DNA of 38,965 nt, taken from the NCBI GenBank assembly GCA_947624385.1, contig CANQJZ010000023.1:1-38965 (forward strand), in the 5' to 3' direction. This DNA comes from an uncultured Oscillospiraceae bacterium. Lineage in GTDB: Bacteria > Bacillota > Clostridia > Oscillospirales > Oscillospiraceae. The notes below the pieces were generated by a model. The model saw only the letters and a program-made list of their open reading frames with translations. It did not search any database and was not told where the DNA came from. A program made the translations under genes and the position numbers. Shown one piece after another: positions 16,387-25,681 of the stretch (within the stretch, counting starts at the first letter, position 1; every line of letters begins with the position of its first letter).

Positions 16387-17820
16387 ATGAAAGCATTCAT
16401 GGACAAGGATTTCCTTCTGGAGACCGAGACGGCAAAGCACCTGTTCCACGATTACGCCGAGCCTCTGCCTCTGGTGGACTACCACTGCCATATCCCGCCC
16501 CAGGAGATATACGAAAACCGCCGGTTCGAGGACCTGGCCCAGGTCTGGCTGGGGGGCGAGAACCCGGACGGCACCTTCTTCGGCGACCACTACAAGTGGC
16601 GTCTCATGCGCTCCAACGGCGTCAGCGAGGAATATATCACCGGCCACAAGCCCAATAAAGAACGCCTGGCCAAGTTCGCCGAGACCCTGGAAATGGCCAT
16701 CGGCAACCCCATGTACCACTGGTGCAACCTGGAGCTGCATAAGTTCTTCGGCTATGAAGACTACCTGCGCCCGGAGACCGTGGACGAGGTATGGGCCCTG
16801 ACGGAGGATAAGCTCAAAAACGACCCGCACATGACGGTCCGGGGCCTCATCGAGCAGGCCAACGTGGCCTTCATCGGCACCACCGACGACCCCATCGATT
16901 CGCTGGAGTGGCACGAGAAGATAGCCGCCGACCAAACCATCAAATTCAAGGTCTGCCCGTCCTTCCGGCCGGACAAGGCCATCAACATCAATAAGCCCGG
17001 CTTCGCCGAATACATCGGCCAGCTGGCCGCCAGCGTGGGCAAAAAGTCCCTGAAAAACGTCTCCGACGTGTGCGCGGCCCTGACCGAGCGGCTGGAGTTC
17101 TTCAAGAAGATGGGCTGCCGGGCCAGCGACCATGGCCTGGACTATATCCCCTTCCGGCCCGTGAGCGAGACGGCGGCGGATATGGCCTTCAAGAAGGTCA
17201 TGGAGGGCGGCGAGCTCACCGTGGCCCAAGCGGAGGGCTACCAGACCTATATCCTGCTGCACCTGGGCCGGGAATACCACCGGCTGGGCATCGCCATGCA
17301 GCTGCACTACTCCTGCCTGCGGAACATGAACGAGCGCATGTACGCCAAAATGGGCCCGGACACCGGCTTTGACATGATCGCCCAGAACACCTGCGGCGGG
17401 GACATCGCCCGGCTCCTGTCCGCCCTGGACATGGAGGGCAAGTGCCCCAAGACGATCCTGTACTCCCTGAACCCCGCCGACAACGAGCAGCTGGGCACCA
17501 TGCTGGGCTGCTTCCAGTCCGACGAGATCCCCGGCAAGATCCAGCACGGCTCCGCCTGGTGGTTCAACGACAACAAGACCGGCATGGAGGACCAGATGAA
17601 GTCCCTGGCCAATCTGGGCCTGCTGGGCAACTTCGTGGGCATGCTCACCGACTCCCGGTCGTTCCTCAGCTATGCCCGCCACGATTACTTCCGCCGTATC
17701 CTGTGCAACCTGATCGGCAAGTGGGTGGAAAACGGCGAGTATCCCGCGGACGAGGCGGCTTTGAAGAAGATCGTAGAGGGCATCTGTTACTACAACGCCG
17801 CTCGCTATTTCGATCTCTGA
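16387..17820 (+). CDS. uxaC: Uronate isomerase
   Basis: Enzyme of 477 residues, the usual UxaC size, converting D-glucuronate to D-fructuronate and D-galacturonate to D-tagaturonate. It belongs to the amidohydrolase superfamily: the metal-site motif VDYHCHIPPQEIYENR is near residues 31-46, and further conserved parts are NPMYHWCNLELHKFFGY and TDSRSFLSYARHDYFRRILC. AAAAGGAG precedes the ATG. Both branches of the pathway start with this enzyme, so one gene serves the uxu and uxa sides. Confidence 0.96.
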   Translation: MKAFMDKDFLLETETAKHLFHDYAEPLPLVDYHCHIPPQEIYENRRFEDLAQVWLGGENPDGTFFGDHYKWRLMRSNGVSEEYITGHKPNKERLAKFAETLEMAIGNPMYHWCNLELHKFFGYEDYLRPETVDEVWALTEDKLKNDPHMTVRGLIEQANVAFIGTTDDPIDSLEWHEKIAADQTIKFKVCPSFRPDKAININKPGFAEYIGQLAASVGKKSLKNVSDVCAALTERLEFFKKMGCRASDHGLDYIPFRPVSETAADMAFKKVMEGGELTVAQAEGYQTYILLHLGREYHRLGIAMQLHYSCLRNMNERMYAKMGPDTGFDMIAQNTCGGDIARLLSALDMEGKCPKTILYSLNPADNEQLGTMLGCFQSDEIPGKIQHGSAWWFNDNKTGMEDQMKSLANLGLLGNFVGMLTDSRSFLSYARHDYFRRILCNLIGKWVENGEYPADEAALKKIVEGICYYNAARYFDL

Positions 17821-17844
17821 TCACCCATAAGGAAGCGTTCATCC

Positions 17845-19050
17845 GTGGAAGAAAAACAGCAAAACCGGCTCCTGGCCTGCGTTCTGTTCGCCTTTTTCGT
17901 CAGCGGCGCGGCCAGCCAGCCGCTGGGGTCCTTCATCCCCTTTCTGCGCTCCGCCTACGGCTTCAGCTACGACCTGTCGGGCATTCTTCTGAGCTGCCAG
18001 TCCGTGGGGAATCTGGTGGCCGTGCTGATCGCGGGGCTGCTACCCAGCCTTCTGGGCCGGCGCAGGAGCATTCTGGTCCTGGCGGTCTGGATGGCGGCGG
18101 CCTACCTCATCTTCGTCAGCGGCCTTGGCTCGCCGCTGTTCATGGTGGCGGCCTTCGCCATGACGGGCGTAGCCCGGGGCGGCAACTCCAATTTCGCAAA
18201 CACCATGATCTCCACCCTGCCGGGGGACAAGGCCACCCGGGGCTATAACCTGCTGCACGGCTGCTTCGCCGTGGGGGCGCTGCTGTCGCCCCTGGCGCTG
18301 GTGTTTCTGTCCAACCGCTTTCCCCAGACGGGCTGGCGGCTGATGGCCGGCGTGCTGGCGGCGCTGTGCCTGGCGCAGCTGGCGGTGTACGGCAAAATGC
18401 CGCTGCCGGCGGAGCCTGCTAAGCGCAGCGTGCGCGCCGTGGATAGGAGTTTTCTCCGGGTCCGGCAGTTCTGGCTGGGCAGCGCCATGCTGTTTTTCTA
18501 CATCTCCACGGAGTACGCCATCGTGGGCTGGCTGGTGACCTATTTTCAGGACGCGGGCATATTGTCCGCGGACCGGGCCCAGATGATGAACAGTCTTCTC
18601 TGGTTCGTGATTTTTCTGGGCCGGATGTTCGGCGCGGCCACCACGGGCAAGATCTCCCGCAACGCCTTATTGCTGGCCGACGGGGTGGGCCTGTGTACCT
18701 TTTTCGCGGTGCTGTTTTTCAGCCGCACGCCGGGCCTGGTCCTGGTGGGGCTCATGGGCACGGGCCTTTTTATGGCCACCATCTACCCCAGCGCCTTCGC
18801 CTTCGGCAGCGACTGCATCCGGGGCAACGACTTCGGCTGCTCCGTCATGATCCTCACAGGCAGCGCCGGCGGCGTCATCACCCCGGCGCTGGTGGGCTTC
18901 GCCGCGGAGCGGGCGGGTATCCGGGCCGGCATGGGCCTTGTCGTCGCCTTTACCGCGCTGCTGCTGGCGAGCATCGTTCTGAGCGTTCTCAGCGTTAAAA
19001 TATCCAAGGATGGAAAAAGGAGTTCTGCAAATGGAAAAGCTGCGCTATAA
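17845..19050 (+). CDS. MFS transporter, probably for a sugar acid
   Basis: Membrane protein of 401 residues with about 12 predicted segments. Typical MFS features include GRRRSILVL in loop 2-3 and a repeat-like second half from about residue 205. It starts at GTG 17845 with AAGGAAG upstream; no ATG fits better. Its place between uxaC and uxaB suggests import of a uronate (or export of an intermediate), but it is not clearly ExuT-like. It overlaps uxaB by 20 bases, so the two are in one transcript. This would be the third transport system of the island, after ABC and TRAP. Confidence 0.85.
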   Translation: MEEKQQNRLLACVLFAFFVSGAASQPLGSFIPFLRSAYGFSYDLSGILLSCQSVGNLVAVLIAGLLPSLLGRRRSILVLAVWMAAAYLIFVSGLGSPLFMVAAFAMTGVARGGNSNFANTMISTLPGDKATRGYNLLHGCFAVGALLSPLALVFLSNRFPQTGWRLMAGVLAALCLAQLAVYGKMPLPAEPAKRSVRAVDRSFLRVRQFWLGSAMLFFYISTEYAIVGWLVTYFQDAGILSADRAQMMNSLLWFVIFLGRMFGAATTGKISRNALLLADGVGLCTFFAVLFFSRTPGLVLVGLMGTGLFMATIYPSAFAFGSDCIRGNDFGCSVMILTGSAGGVITPALVGFAAERAGIRAGMGLVVAFTALLLASIVLSVLSVKISKDGKRSSANGKAAL

Positions 19051-20515
19051 GCTGTTGGCGGATCGGGGCTATGAGGGGTATCTGCTGCAAGACGCTCCCG
19101 AGCGTGTGCTCCAGTTCGGCGAGGGCAATTTCCTGCGGGCCTTTGTTGACGCGTTCATCGACGAGATGAACGAGAAGGCAGGCTTCAACGGCAAGGCCGT
19201 GCTGGTCCAGCCAAGGGGCAATCACCCCGGCTCCGCCCAGCGCATCAACGACCAGCAGGGGCTGTACACGCTCATTTTACGGGGCCGGGAAAACGGCCAG
19301 CCGGTCTACCGCCGGCGGGTCATATCCAGCGTGTCCCGCTGCCTGAGCCCCATCGGGGACTATCAGGCGCTGATGGACTGCGCCAAAAACCCCGACCTGC
19401 GCTTCATCGTGTCCAACACCACCGAGGCGGGCATCGTCTTCGATCCGGCCTGCAAGGCCGACGATACCCCGCCCGCCAGTTTCCCCGGCAAGCTGACCCA
19501 ATTTTTATACGAGCGCTATAAGCTGGGTCTGCCCGGCTTCATCCTGCTGCCATGCGAGCTGAGCGACCACAACGGAAGCGAGCTCAAGAAGTGCGTGGGG
19601 CAGTACATCGACCTGTGGGGTCTGGGCGAGAATTTCCGGGCCTGGGTGATGGACGAAAACGTCTTCTGCTCCACGGTGGTGGACCGGATCGTCACCGGCT
19701 ACCCCAGGGCGGAGGCCGCCGCCCTGTGGGAGGAGATGGGCTATGAGGACGACATCATCGACACCGGCGAGGTGTTCGGCTCCTGGGTCATCGAGGGTCC
19801 CCGGTCCATCCTGGACGAGCTGCCTCTGGCAAAGGCCGGTCTGCCCGTGATCGTGGTGGACGACCACGTGCCCTACAAGCAGCGGAAGGTCCGCATTTTG
19901 AACGGGGCCCATACCTCCATGGTCCTGGGGGCTTATCTGGCCGGGCAGAACATCGTGCGCGGCTGCATGGAGGACCCGGTCATCCACGGATTCATGAACA
20001 AGACGATCTATGACGAGATCATCCCCACCCTGGACCTGCCCAGGGCGGACCTGGAGGACTTCGCCGCCGCCGTATCCCAGCGGTTCAATAACCCCTACAT
20101 CGACCACGCCCTGCTGGACATCTCTCTGAACTCCACGGCCAAGTGGAAGGCCCGGGTGATGCCCAGCCTTCTGGAATACGTAAAGCGGCTTGGCGAGCTG
20201 CCCCGGTGCATCACCTTCTCCTTTGCGGCGTACATCGCCTTTTACCACAACGCCAGGGGGCGGGGCGAGAACTGCCTGACCGGTCTGCGGGGGAGCGATA
20301 CCTACGCCGTCCGGGACGACCCCTGGGTCCTGGACTTCTACTATGACCACCGGGACGATGACGCTAAGTCTATCGCCCACGCCGTCGTACACAACGAGCG
20401 CATGTGGGACGGGGCGCTGGCCGCCATCCCCGGCTTTGAACAGGCCGTGGCCGACGCATTGGCCCGTATCGAGGCCGTGGGTCCCTACAAGGCCATGGAG
20501 GAGGAGCTGGGATGA
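19031..20515 (+). CDS. uxaB: Tagaturonate reductase / altronate oxidoreductase
   Basis: Polyol-dehydrogenase-family enzyme of 494 residues that reduces D-tagaturonate to D-altronate with NADH. The N-terminal nucleotide site is ERVLQFGEGNFLRAFVDAF (about 22-40). The catalytic region includes KVRILNGAHTSMVLGAYLAG, with Lys, Asn and His as in the family. ATG 19031 is preferred over 19010 because AAAAGGAG lies nine bases before it. It overlaps the uxaA start (ATGA). The adjacent altronate dehydratase gene identifies it as UxaB rather than UxuB. Confidence 0.93.
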   Translation: MEKLRYKLLADRGYEGYLLQDAPERVLQFGEGNFLRAFVDAFIDEMNEKAGFNGKAVLVQPRGNHPGSAQRINDQQGLYTLILRGRENGQPVYRRRVISSVSRCLSPIGDYQALMDCAKNPDLRFIVSNTTEAGIVFDPACKADDTPPASFPGKLTQFLYERYKLGLPGFILLPCELSDHNGSELKKCVGQYIDLWGLGENFRAWVMDENVFCSTVVDRIVTGYPRAEAAALWEEMGYEDDIIDTGEVFGSWVIEGPRSILDELPLAKAGLPVIVVDDHVPYKQRKVRILNGAHTSMVLGAYLAGQNIVRGCMEDPVIHGFMNKTIYDEIIPTLDLPRADLEDFAAAVSQRFNNPYIDHALLDISLNSTAKWKARVMPSLLEYVKRLGELPRCITFSFAAYIAFYHNARGRGENCLTGLRGSDTYAVRDDPWVLDFYYDHRDDDAKSIAHAVVHNERMWDGALAAIPGFEQAVADALARIEAVGPYKAMEEELG

Positions 20516-21984
20516 AGCTCATCCGTATCCATCCGGCGGACAACGTGGCCGTGGCTCTGGAGGACATCGCCGCCGGGGAGTCGCCGGAGGGCTTTGATCT
20601 CACCGCCGCCGAGGACGTGCAGCGGGGCCACAAGCTGGCCCTGGTACCCATCGGGAAAGGCCAGCCGGTGGTCAAATACGGCTGTGCCATCGGCGTCGCC
20701 ACGTGCGACATCGCCCCCGGCGCGTGGGTCCACACCCACAACGTCCGCACGGGCCTTTCCGAGGGCGGGGCATATACCTATAACCACAAGGTCCTGCCCA
20801 TGCCGGAACCCCGGCAATACACCTTCCAGGGCTACCGCCGGCCCGACGGCCGCGCCGCGGTGCGCAACGAGCTGTGGATCGTCCCCACCGTGGGATGCGT
20901 CAACGCCGTTGCCAAGCAGTTGGTGGAGCAAAACCAGCACCTGGTGACCGGCTCCATCGACGGGCTTTATACCTTCCCCCACCCCTTCGGGTGCAGCCAG
21001 CTGGGGGATGACCACGCCCAGACCCGCAAGCTTCTGGCCGCGCTGGTCCGCCACCCCAACGCCGGCGGCGTGCTGGTGCTGGGCCTGGGGTGCGAGAACC
21101 TGACCATGGACCAGTTCAAGCGGGAGCTGGGCGCCTGGGACGACGAGCGGGTGAAATTCCTCACCTGCCAGGACGTGCCGGACGAGCTGGCCGCGGGCGC
21201 GGCGCTCCTGGCGGAGCTGGCGCAATACGCCGGGCGGTTCCGGCGGGAGGATATCTCCGCCTCGGAGCTGGTGGTGGGCATGAAGTGCGGCGGGTCTGAC
21301 GGCCTGTCCGGCATTACCGCCAACCCGGCCGTGGGCCGGTTTTCGGACCTGCTCATCGCCGCCGGCGGCTCCACGGTGCTCACGGAGGTGCCGGAGATGT
21401 TCGGCGCGGAGAGCATTTTGTTCGACCGCTGCGCCAGCGAGGATGTTTTTCACAAGGCCGTGGCCATGGTGGAGGATTTCAAGCGATATTTCGTCAGCCA
21501 CGGCCAGGTGGTCTATGAAAACCCCAGCCCCGGCAACAAGGCCGGGGGCATTACCACATTGGAGGACAAGTCCTGCGGCTGCGTGCAAAAGGGCGGCAGC
21601 GCCCAGATCGCGGACGTGCTGGCCTACGGCGAGGCGGTGACGAAAAAGGGTCTCAATCTCCTGAGCGGCCCGGGCAACGACCTGGTGAGCGCCACGGCCC
21701 TGACCGCCGCGGGAGCGCACCTTATTCTATTCACCACCGGCCGGGGGACCCCCTTCGGCGCGCCGGCGCCCACGGTGAAGATATCCACCAACACCGCCCT
21801 GTACGACAAGAAGCGGGACTGGATCGACTTCAACGCCGGTACCGCCGCCCAGGGCGAGAGCCTGGACAGCGTGGGCGAGCGGCTTCTGACCTATGTGCTG
21901 GCCGTGGCCGGCGGCGAAAAAACCAGGGCCGAGCGGCACGGCGCACGGGAAATATCCATCTTCAAGGACGGCGTAGTCCTTTGA
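20512..21984 (+). CDS. uxaA: Altronate dehydratase
   Basis: Iron-dependent enzyme of 490 residues that dehydrates D-altronate to KDG. Residues about 1-95 form the SAF domain ([18 protein letters not shown] and [18 protein letters not shown]). The rest is the altronase catalytic domain ([62 protein letters not shown]) with several conserved cysteines. Full length for the family. It is the last gene of the operon; a strong terminator follows 10 bp after its stop. Confidence 0.96.
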   Translation: MKLIRIHPADNVAVALEDIAAGESPEGFDLTAAEDVQRGHKLALVPIGKGQPVVKYGCAIGVATCDIAPGAWVHTHNVRTGLSEGGAYTYNHKVLPMPEPRQYTFQGYRRPDGRAAVRNELWIVPTVGCVNAVAKQLVEQNQHLVTGSIDGLYTFPHPFGCSQLGDDHAQTRKLLAALVRHPNAGGVLVLGLGCENLTMDQFKRELGAWDDERVKFLTCQDVPDELAAGAALLAELAQYAGRFRREDISASELVVGMKCGGSDGLSGITANPAVGRFSDLLIAAGGSTVLTEVPEMFGAESILFDRCASEDVFHKAVAMVEDFKRYFVSHGQVVYENPSPGNKAGGITTLEDKSCGCVQKGGSAQIADVLAYGEAVTKKGLNLLSGPGNDLVSATALTAAGAHLILFTTGRGTPFGAPAPTVKISTNTALYDKKRDWIDFNAGTAAQGESLDSVGERLLTYVLAVAGGEKTRAERHGAREISIFKDGVVL

Positions 21985-21993
21985 CAGACTGCG

Positions 21994-22024
21994 GCGGGCG
22001 GCATTTGCCGCCCGCTTCTTTTTT
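21994..22024 (+). terminator. Terminator of the uxa operon
   Basis: Nine-bp stem GCGGGCGGC/GCCGCCCGC with a 4-nt loop, followed by TTCTTTTTT. Confidence 0.93.
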
Positions 22025-22035
22025 GCAAAAAAGTC

Positions 22036-22063
22036 TTGACAGCGCGGGGGAGAGGTGTATAAT
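22036..22063 (+). promoter_or_regulatory. cysK promoter
   Basis: -35 TTGACA (22036-22041, consensus) and -10 TATAAT (22058-22063, consensus) with a 16-bp spacer, immediately after the preceding terminator. It predicts strong expression. No T-box or S-box motif is visible in the leader of about 45 bases. Confidence 0.88.
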
Positions 22064-22115
22064 AACAGCATCGCAAAAACATATTAAACCAATAGGAAAT
22101 AAGGAGATTTGGGAA

Positions 22116-23045
22116 ATGGCTGTCAACAAATCGTTTCTGGACCTGGTGGGCAACACCCCGCTGCTGGAGCTGGGCAATCTGGAGAAGAAGCTGGGGCTGA
22201 AGGCCCGCGTGGTGGCGAAGCTGGAGTACTTCAACCCGGCCGGGTCCGTGAAGGACCGTATCGCCAAGGCCATGATCGAGGACGCGGAGGCCACCGGCAA
22301 ACTGAAGCCCGGCGCGGTGATCGTGGAACCCACCTCCGGCAACACGGGCATCGGCCTGGCGGCCGTGGCCGCCGCCAAGGGCTACCGCATCATCCTGACC
22401 ATGCCGGAGACCATGAGCGTGGAGCGGCGGAACCTTCTCAGGGCCTACGGCGCGGAGCTGGTGCTGACCGAGGGGGCTAAGGGCATGAAGGGCGCCATCG
22501 CCAAGGCGGACGAGATCGCCGCCCAGACCCCGGGGGCCTTCATCCCCGGCCAATTCGTGAACCCGGCCAACCCGGCGGCCCACAAGGCCACTACCGGCCC
22601 GGAGATCTGGCGGGACACGGACGGCCAGGTGGACATTTTCGTGGCCGGCGTGGGCACCGGCGGCACCCTGACCGGCGTGGGGGAGTATTTGAAGGCGCAG
22701 AACCCCGCCATAAAGGTCGTGGCGGTGGAGCCGGCCAGCTCCCCGGTGCTCAGCAAGGGCGTGGCCGGCAGCCACAAGATACAGGGCATCGGCGCGGGGT
22801 TCGTCCCGGACGTGCTGAACACGGCGGTGTACGACGAGATCGTACCCGTGGAGAACGAGGACGCCTTTGCCATGGGCAAGCTCATGGGCCGCACGGAAGG
22901 CGTGCTGGTGGGCATATCCTCCGGCGCGGCGCTGTGGGCGGCGGTGGAGTTGGCCAAGCGGCCCGAGAATGAGGGCAAGACCATCGTGGCCCTCCTGCCC
23001 GACACCGGCGACCGGTATTTGTCCACCCCCATGTTCCAGGAGTAA
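22116..23045 (+). CDS. cysK: Cysteine synthase A (O-acetylserine sulfhydrylase)
   Basis: PLP enzyme of 309 residues that makes L-cysteine from O-acetylserine and sulfide. The PLP lysine lies in [10 protein letters not shown] (near residue 46), the substrate loop in [11 protein letters not shown], the phosphate-binding glycines in [14 protein letters not shown], and the C-terminal SSGAA is present. ATG 22116 has AAGGAG upstream; the in-frame reading from 21981 is only upstream extension across the promoter. It stands alone, with its own promoter and a hairpin after the stop. Some relatives act on homocysteine, but the motifs fit CysK. Confidence 0.94.
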   Translation: MAVNKSFLDLVGNTPLLELGNLEKKLGLKARVVAKLEYFNPAGSVKDRIAKAMIEDAEATGKLKPGAVIVEPTSGNTGIGLAAVAAAKGYRIILTMPETMSVERRNLLRAYGAELVLTEGAKGMKGAIAKADEIAAQTPGAFIPGQFVNPANPAAHKATTGPEIWRDTDGQVDIFVAGVGTGGTLTGVGEYLKAQNPAIKVVAVEPASSPVLSKGVAGSHKIQGIGAGFVPDVLNTAVYDEIVPVENEDAFAMGKLMGRTEGVLVGISSGAALWAAVELAKRPENEGKTIVALLPDTGDRYLSTPMFQE

Positions 23046-23058
23046 AAGCGGATAAATC

Positions 23059-23084
23059 ACGGGCGCGGCAAAAGCCGCGCCCGT
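23059..23084 (+). terminator. Hairpin after cysK
   Basis: Eleven-bp stem ACGGGCGCGGC/GCCGCGCCCGT with an AAAA loop and no T-run. A near-twin hairpin ends the surface-protein gene at 25647. In both places it stands about 12 bp before a copy of the MITE-like repeat, so it may belong to that unit. Confidence 0.6.
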
Positions 23085-23095
23085 ACCATATGCAA

Positions 23096-23205
23096 AGCCT
23101 CCCCTGTGCAAGGGGAGGTGGGCCGCCGCAAGGCGGCTCGGAGGGGTTGTAGACAACCCTCCAGTCACGCTTACGCGTGACAGCCCCCCTTACACAGGGG
23201 GGCCT
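23096..23205. repeat. MITE-like hairpin repeat, copy R1
   Basis: About 110 bp made of successive hairpins: CCTCCCC/GGGGAGG, GCCGCC/GGCGGC, a pair GGTTGT/ACAACC, GTCACGC/GCGTGAC, and CCCCCC/GGGGGG. The first and last hairpins are near inverted copies of each other (CCCCTGTGCAAGGGG against CCCCTGTGTAAGGGG), i.e. terminal inverted repeats. No ORF inside. Same order and orientation as R2. Confidence 0.8.
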
Positions 23206-23263
23206 TTCGATAAGGTAGGGGGATCAAAAAGTCCCTTTTTTGCAGTGTACACACATTTTTTGC

Positions 23264-23292
23264 TTGCGTTACACCGAACAATGCGCTACAAT
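23264..23292 (+). promoter_or_regulatory. Promoter of the structured leader/RNA
   Basis: -35 TTGCGT (23264-23269) and -10 TACAAT (23287-23292), spacer 17. It predicts a start near 23300, about 280 bases before the surface-protein ATG. Confidence 0.65.
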
Positions 23293-23299
23293 AGGGTTG

Positions 23300-23501
23300 C
23301 GAGATAAGCAAAAGGCGGGACGTGAAAGACTGCCATCCTTCACGCCCCTATGCAGGAGATGTCGCCTCCCACACAGCAGGATAAACTGCGCCGGACCCAT
23401 TATACCCGCAACAGCTTGTTTTTACAAGAAGCTTGCGGATGATGGGGGCAGTGCTGTCGTTCCACGGTGTAGGGAAGTTTCCCTGCGCCGTCTTTTGTTT
23501 G
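23300..23501 (+). ncRNA. Candidate structured RNA ending in a terminator, upstream of the surface protein
   Basis: The predicted transcript has an ordered fold: a hairpin GGG-A-CGTGAA/TTCACG-CCC at about 23317-23347, then a long interrupted arm. The arm nests ACAGC, ACTGC, CCAT, CCGCAA and CTTGT (23373-23419) with ACAAG, TTGCGG, ATGG, GCAGT and GCTGT (23424-23456). Last comes a terminator hairpin. It contains no convincing ORF. It may be a stand-alone small RNA or a regulatory leader (attenuator). I do not recognise the Rfam family. Confidence 0.5.
23464..23501 (+). terminator. Intrinsic terminator or attenuator in the surface-protein leader
   Basis: ACGGTGTAGGG/CCCTGCGCCGT stem (two G-T pairs) around AAGTTT, followed by CTTTTGTTTG. 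A second hairpin, GGTCCG..GGGCGG with CCGCCC..CGGACC (23514-23542), lies between it and the gene. Confidence 0.78.
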
Positions 23502-23582
23502 TCTCGGTGGGAAGGTCCGCGGGCGGGCGACCGCCCCGGACCCGACTGCCGGGAACAAAAAAGAAAGGAACGGTATAGCACG

Positions 23583-25640
23583 ATGGCAAAGCGCGGATTG
23601 AGTTTGCTCCTGGCGCTGGCGACGCTCTTTTCGCTGAGCGTCCCAGCGTTTGCGGAGGAAGAGGCGGTCACGGCGGAAGAAGTCGTGACGGAAGAGCCGG
23701 TTGAAGAACCGGAGGAAGTAGTGGAGGAAGCGGAAGCGGAACCGGAGACAGCGGCAACGTCCGGCACCACCAGCGATGGCCTGACCTGGGAGGTAAACGG
23801 CACCACCCTGACCATCTCCGGCACAGGCCCCATGAGCGATTACGAGTATGACCCGGAGTATTATAAAACGCCCTGGCCGGATACTATCACCTCGGTAGTC
23901 ATCAGCAACGGCGTGACCTCCATCGGCGAAAACGCGTTCAGGGAATACTACTCGCTGACCAGCGCCACCATCCCCGGCAGCGTATCGACCATCGGCTCCG
24001 GTGCTTTTGAGGACTGCCAGTCGCTGGCCGACCTCACCATCCAAAGCGGCGTGACCAGCATCGGAAAAGACGCGTTCTATCACTGCGCCTCGCTGACCAG
24101 CGTTACCATCCCCAACACCGTGACAAGTATCGGGATGTTTGCGTTCAACGACACAGGTCTGCGCACCATTACCATCCCCAGCAGCTTGACCAGCATCGGG
24201 GACAGTGCGTTTGCAGTCTGCGGTTCTCTGACAGACGTGACAATCCAGGAAGGCGTGACAGCGCTCGGAGACTTTATGTTCAGCGGGTGCAGCTCATTGA
24301 TCAGCATCACCGTCCCCGCCAGTGTGGCCGACGTCGGGTACAGCACATTTAGCAATTGTGCTTCTTTGACCGAGATCAACGTCGCTGCCGGCAGCAGCAG
24401 CTATGCCTCTGTGGACGGTGTGCTGTTCAACGCCATCGAGACGGAGCTTATCGCCTATCCTGCCGGCAAGAACGGCAGCTATACGGTCCCCGACGGGGTG
24501 ACTGAAATAGCGCCTATCGCGTTCTCCTACGTAAAGAGCCTGACCGGTGTAACTATCCCCGGGAGCGTGAAGGCCATCGGGAGCCAGGCGTTCGGGCAGG
24601 ATGTGAATTTGAAGAGCGTGACACTGTCCGAAGGCCTAAAGATCATCGGGTACGCTGCCTTTAGCGACTGCTCCAGTCTTACGTCTGTGGTCATTCCGAA
24701 GAGCGTGACCAGAATCAATGATTGGGCGTTTTCCGGCTGCTCCAACCTTGCCAGCCTTGAAATCCGAAGCATGGACTGCGAGGTGTCGCTAACTGGCACC
24801 GAAAACCTGGGTATCCCCGGCAAGACTGTCGTCAGTTGCTACGCCGGCTCCAAGGTGGAGACATGGGCCTTGGAGAATGGTTACCAGGTAGAGTATCTTG
24901 ATCCTGAGCCCACTGCTACGCCGGAACCTACGCCGGAACCTACGGCGGAGCCTACCCCCGAGCCCACGGCGGAACCCACGCCGGTGCCTACGGCAGAACC
25001 TACGCCGGTGCCCACGGCGGAACCCACGCCGGAACCGACGGCGACGCCTAAGCCCACCAATACCCCCGTGCCCACCGCCACGCCCCAGCTGGCCGCGCCG
25101 AAGGTGACCATCAGCAAGGTGTCGAACGGCATCAAGGTTAGCTGGAATAAAATCGCGGGTTCTCCCCGTTACATGGTGTATTACAAGGAAGGCAACGGCG
25201 GGTGGAAGAAGATTGGGACCACGACCAGCACCACGTATACCAGAGCGGCGAAATACCTCAAGAACAATGTGACGTATCAGTTCACGGTGCGGTGCTGTGA
25301 GAACGATAAAAAGACGCTGCTGGGGCCGTATAAGGCGAGTAATAGTTTGAAGTACGTCGGCCAGCTGGCGGCTCCCACGGTGAAGATCGCGAAAGTGGCC
25401 GGGGGTATCAAGGTCACGTGGAACAAGGTCTCTGGCTCTCCCCGCTACATGGTCTACTACAAAGAGAACGGCGGAAGCTGGAAGAAGATCGGCACCACGA
25501 CCAGCACCACCTACACGCGTGCGGCGAAGTATTTGAAGAACAACGTGACGTACCAATTCACCGTCCGTTGTTGTGCCAACGACAAAAAGACGCTGCTCGG
25601 ACCCTACAAAGCCAGCACCAGTTTGAAGTACAAGAAATAA
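23583..25640 (+). CDS. BspA-like leucine-rich-repeat surface protein with two Fn3-like repeats
   Basis: Secreted protein of 685 residues. Signal peptide 1-24 (MAKRGLSLLLALATLFSLSV, ending PAFA). A Glu/Val-rich acidic linker follows at 25-58, then the BspA entry motif GLTWEVNGTTLTISGTGPMS (about 67-86). About nine LRR_5 units cover 100-440, each like SVTIPNTVTSIGMFAFNDTG. A Pro-Thr-Glu repeat linker spans about 440-500, and two Fn3-like domains of about 85 residues, nearly identical to each other, fill 505-685. No LPXTG or SLH anchor is seen. BspA proteins typically bind host or bacterial surfaces. The start at 23583 is set by the signal peptide; AAAGGA lies 13 bases upstream, rather far. MITE-like repeats flank the gene. 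Confidence 0.9.
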   Translation: MAKRGLSLLLALATLFSLSVPAFAEEEAVTAEEVVTEEPVEEPEEVVEEAEAEPETAATSGTTSDGLTWEVNGTTLTISGTGPMSDYEYDPEYYKTPWPDTITSVVISNGVTSIGENAFREYYSLTSATIPGSVSTIGSGAFEDCQSLADLTIQSGVTSIGKDAFYHCASLTSVTIPNTVTSIGMFAFNDTGLRTITIPSSLTSIGDSAFAVCGSLTDVTIQEGVTALGDFMFSGCSSLISITVPASVADVGYSTFSNCASLTEINVAAGSSSYASVDGVLFNAIETELIAYPAGKNGSYTVPDGVTEIAPIAFSYVKSLTGVTIPGSVKAIGSQAFGQDVNLKSVTLSEGLKIIGYAAFSDCSSLTSVVIPKSVTRINDWAFSGCSNLASLEIRSMDCEVSLTGTENLGIPGKTVVSCYAGSKVETWALENGYQVEYLDPEPTATPEPTPEPTAEPTPEPTAEPTPVPTAEPTPVPTAEPTPEPTATPKPTNTPVPTATPQLAAPKVTISKVSNGIKVSWNKIAGSPRYMVYYKEGNGGWKKIGTTTSTTYTRAAKYLKNNVTYQFTVRCCENDKKTLLGPYKASNSLKYVGQLAAPTVKIAKVAGGIKVTWNKVSGSPRYMVYYKENGGSWKKIGTTTSTTYTRAAKYLKNNVTYQFTVRCCANDKKTLLGPYKASTSLKYKK

Positions 25641-25646
25641 AATCAT

Positions 25647-25669
25647 GGGCGCGGCCGATGGCCGCGCCC
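25647..25669 (+). terminator. Terminator of the surface-protein gene
   Basis: Ten-bp stem GGGCGCGGCC/GGCCGCGCCC with loop GAT, then TTCATTATT. Closely similar to the hairpin after cysK. Confidence 0.72.
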
Positions 25670-25681
25670 TTCATTATTGAA

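Noticed and set aside
23300-23420. Cyclic di-GMP (GEMM) or other known riboswitch in the surface-protein leader
   Set aside because: A GGGACG..GAAAG stretch looks GEMM-like at first, but the order of conserved elements and the tetraloop/receptor are not right. T-box, TPP, cobalamin and SAM consensus motifs are also absent.
24900-25085. Short tandem repeat, possible CRISPR or minisatellite
   Set aside because: It is in-frame Pro-Thr-Glu coding repeat within the surface protein and has no spacers.
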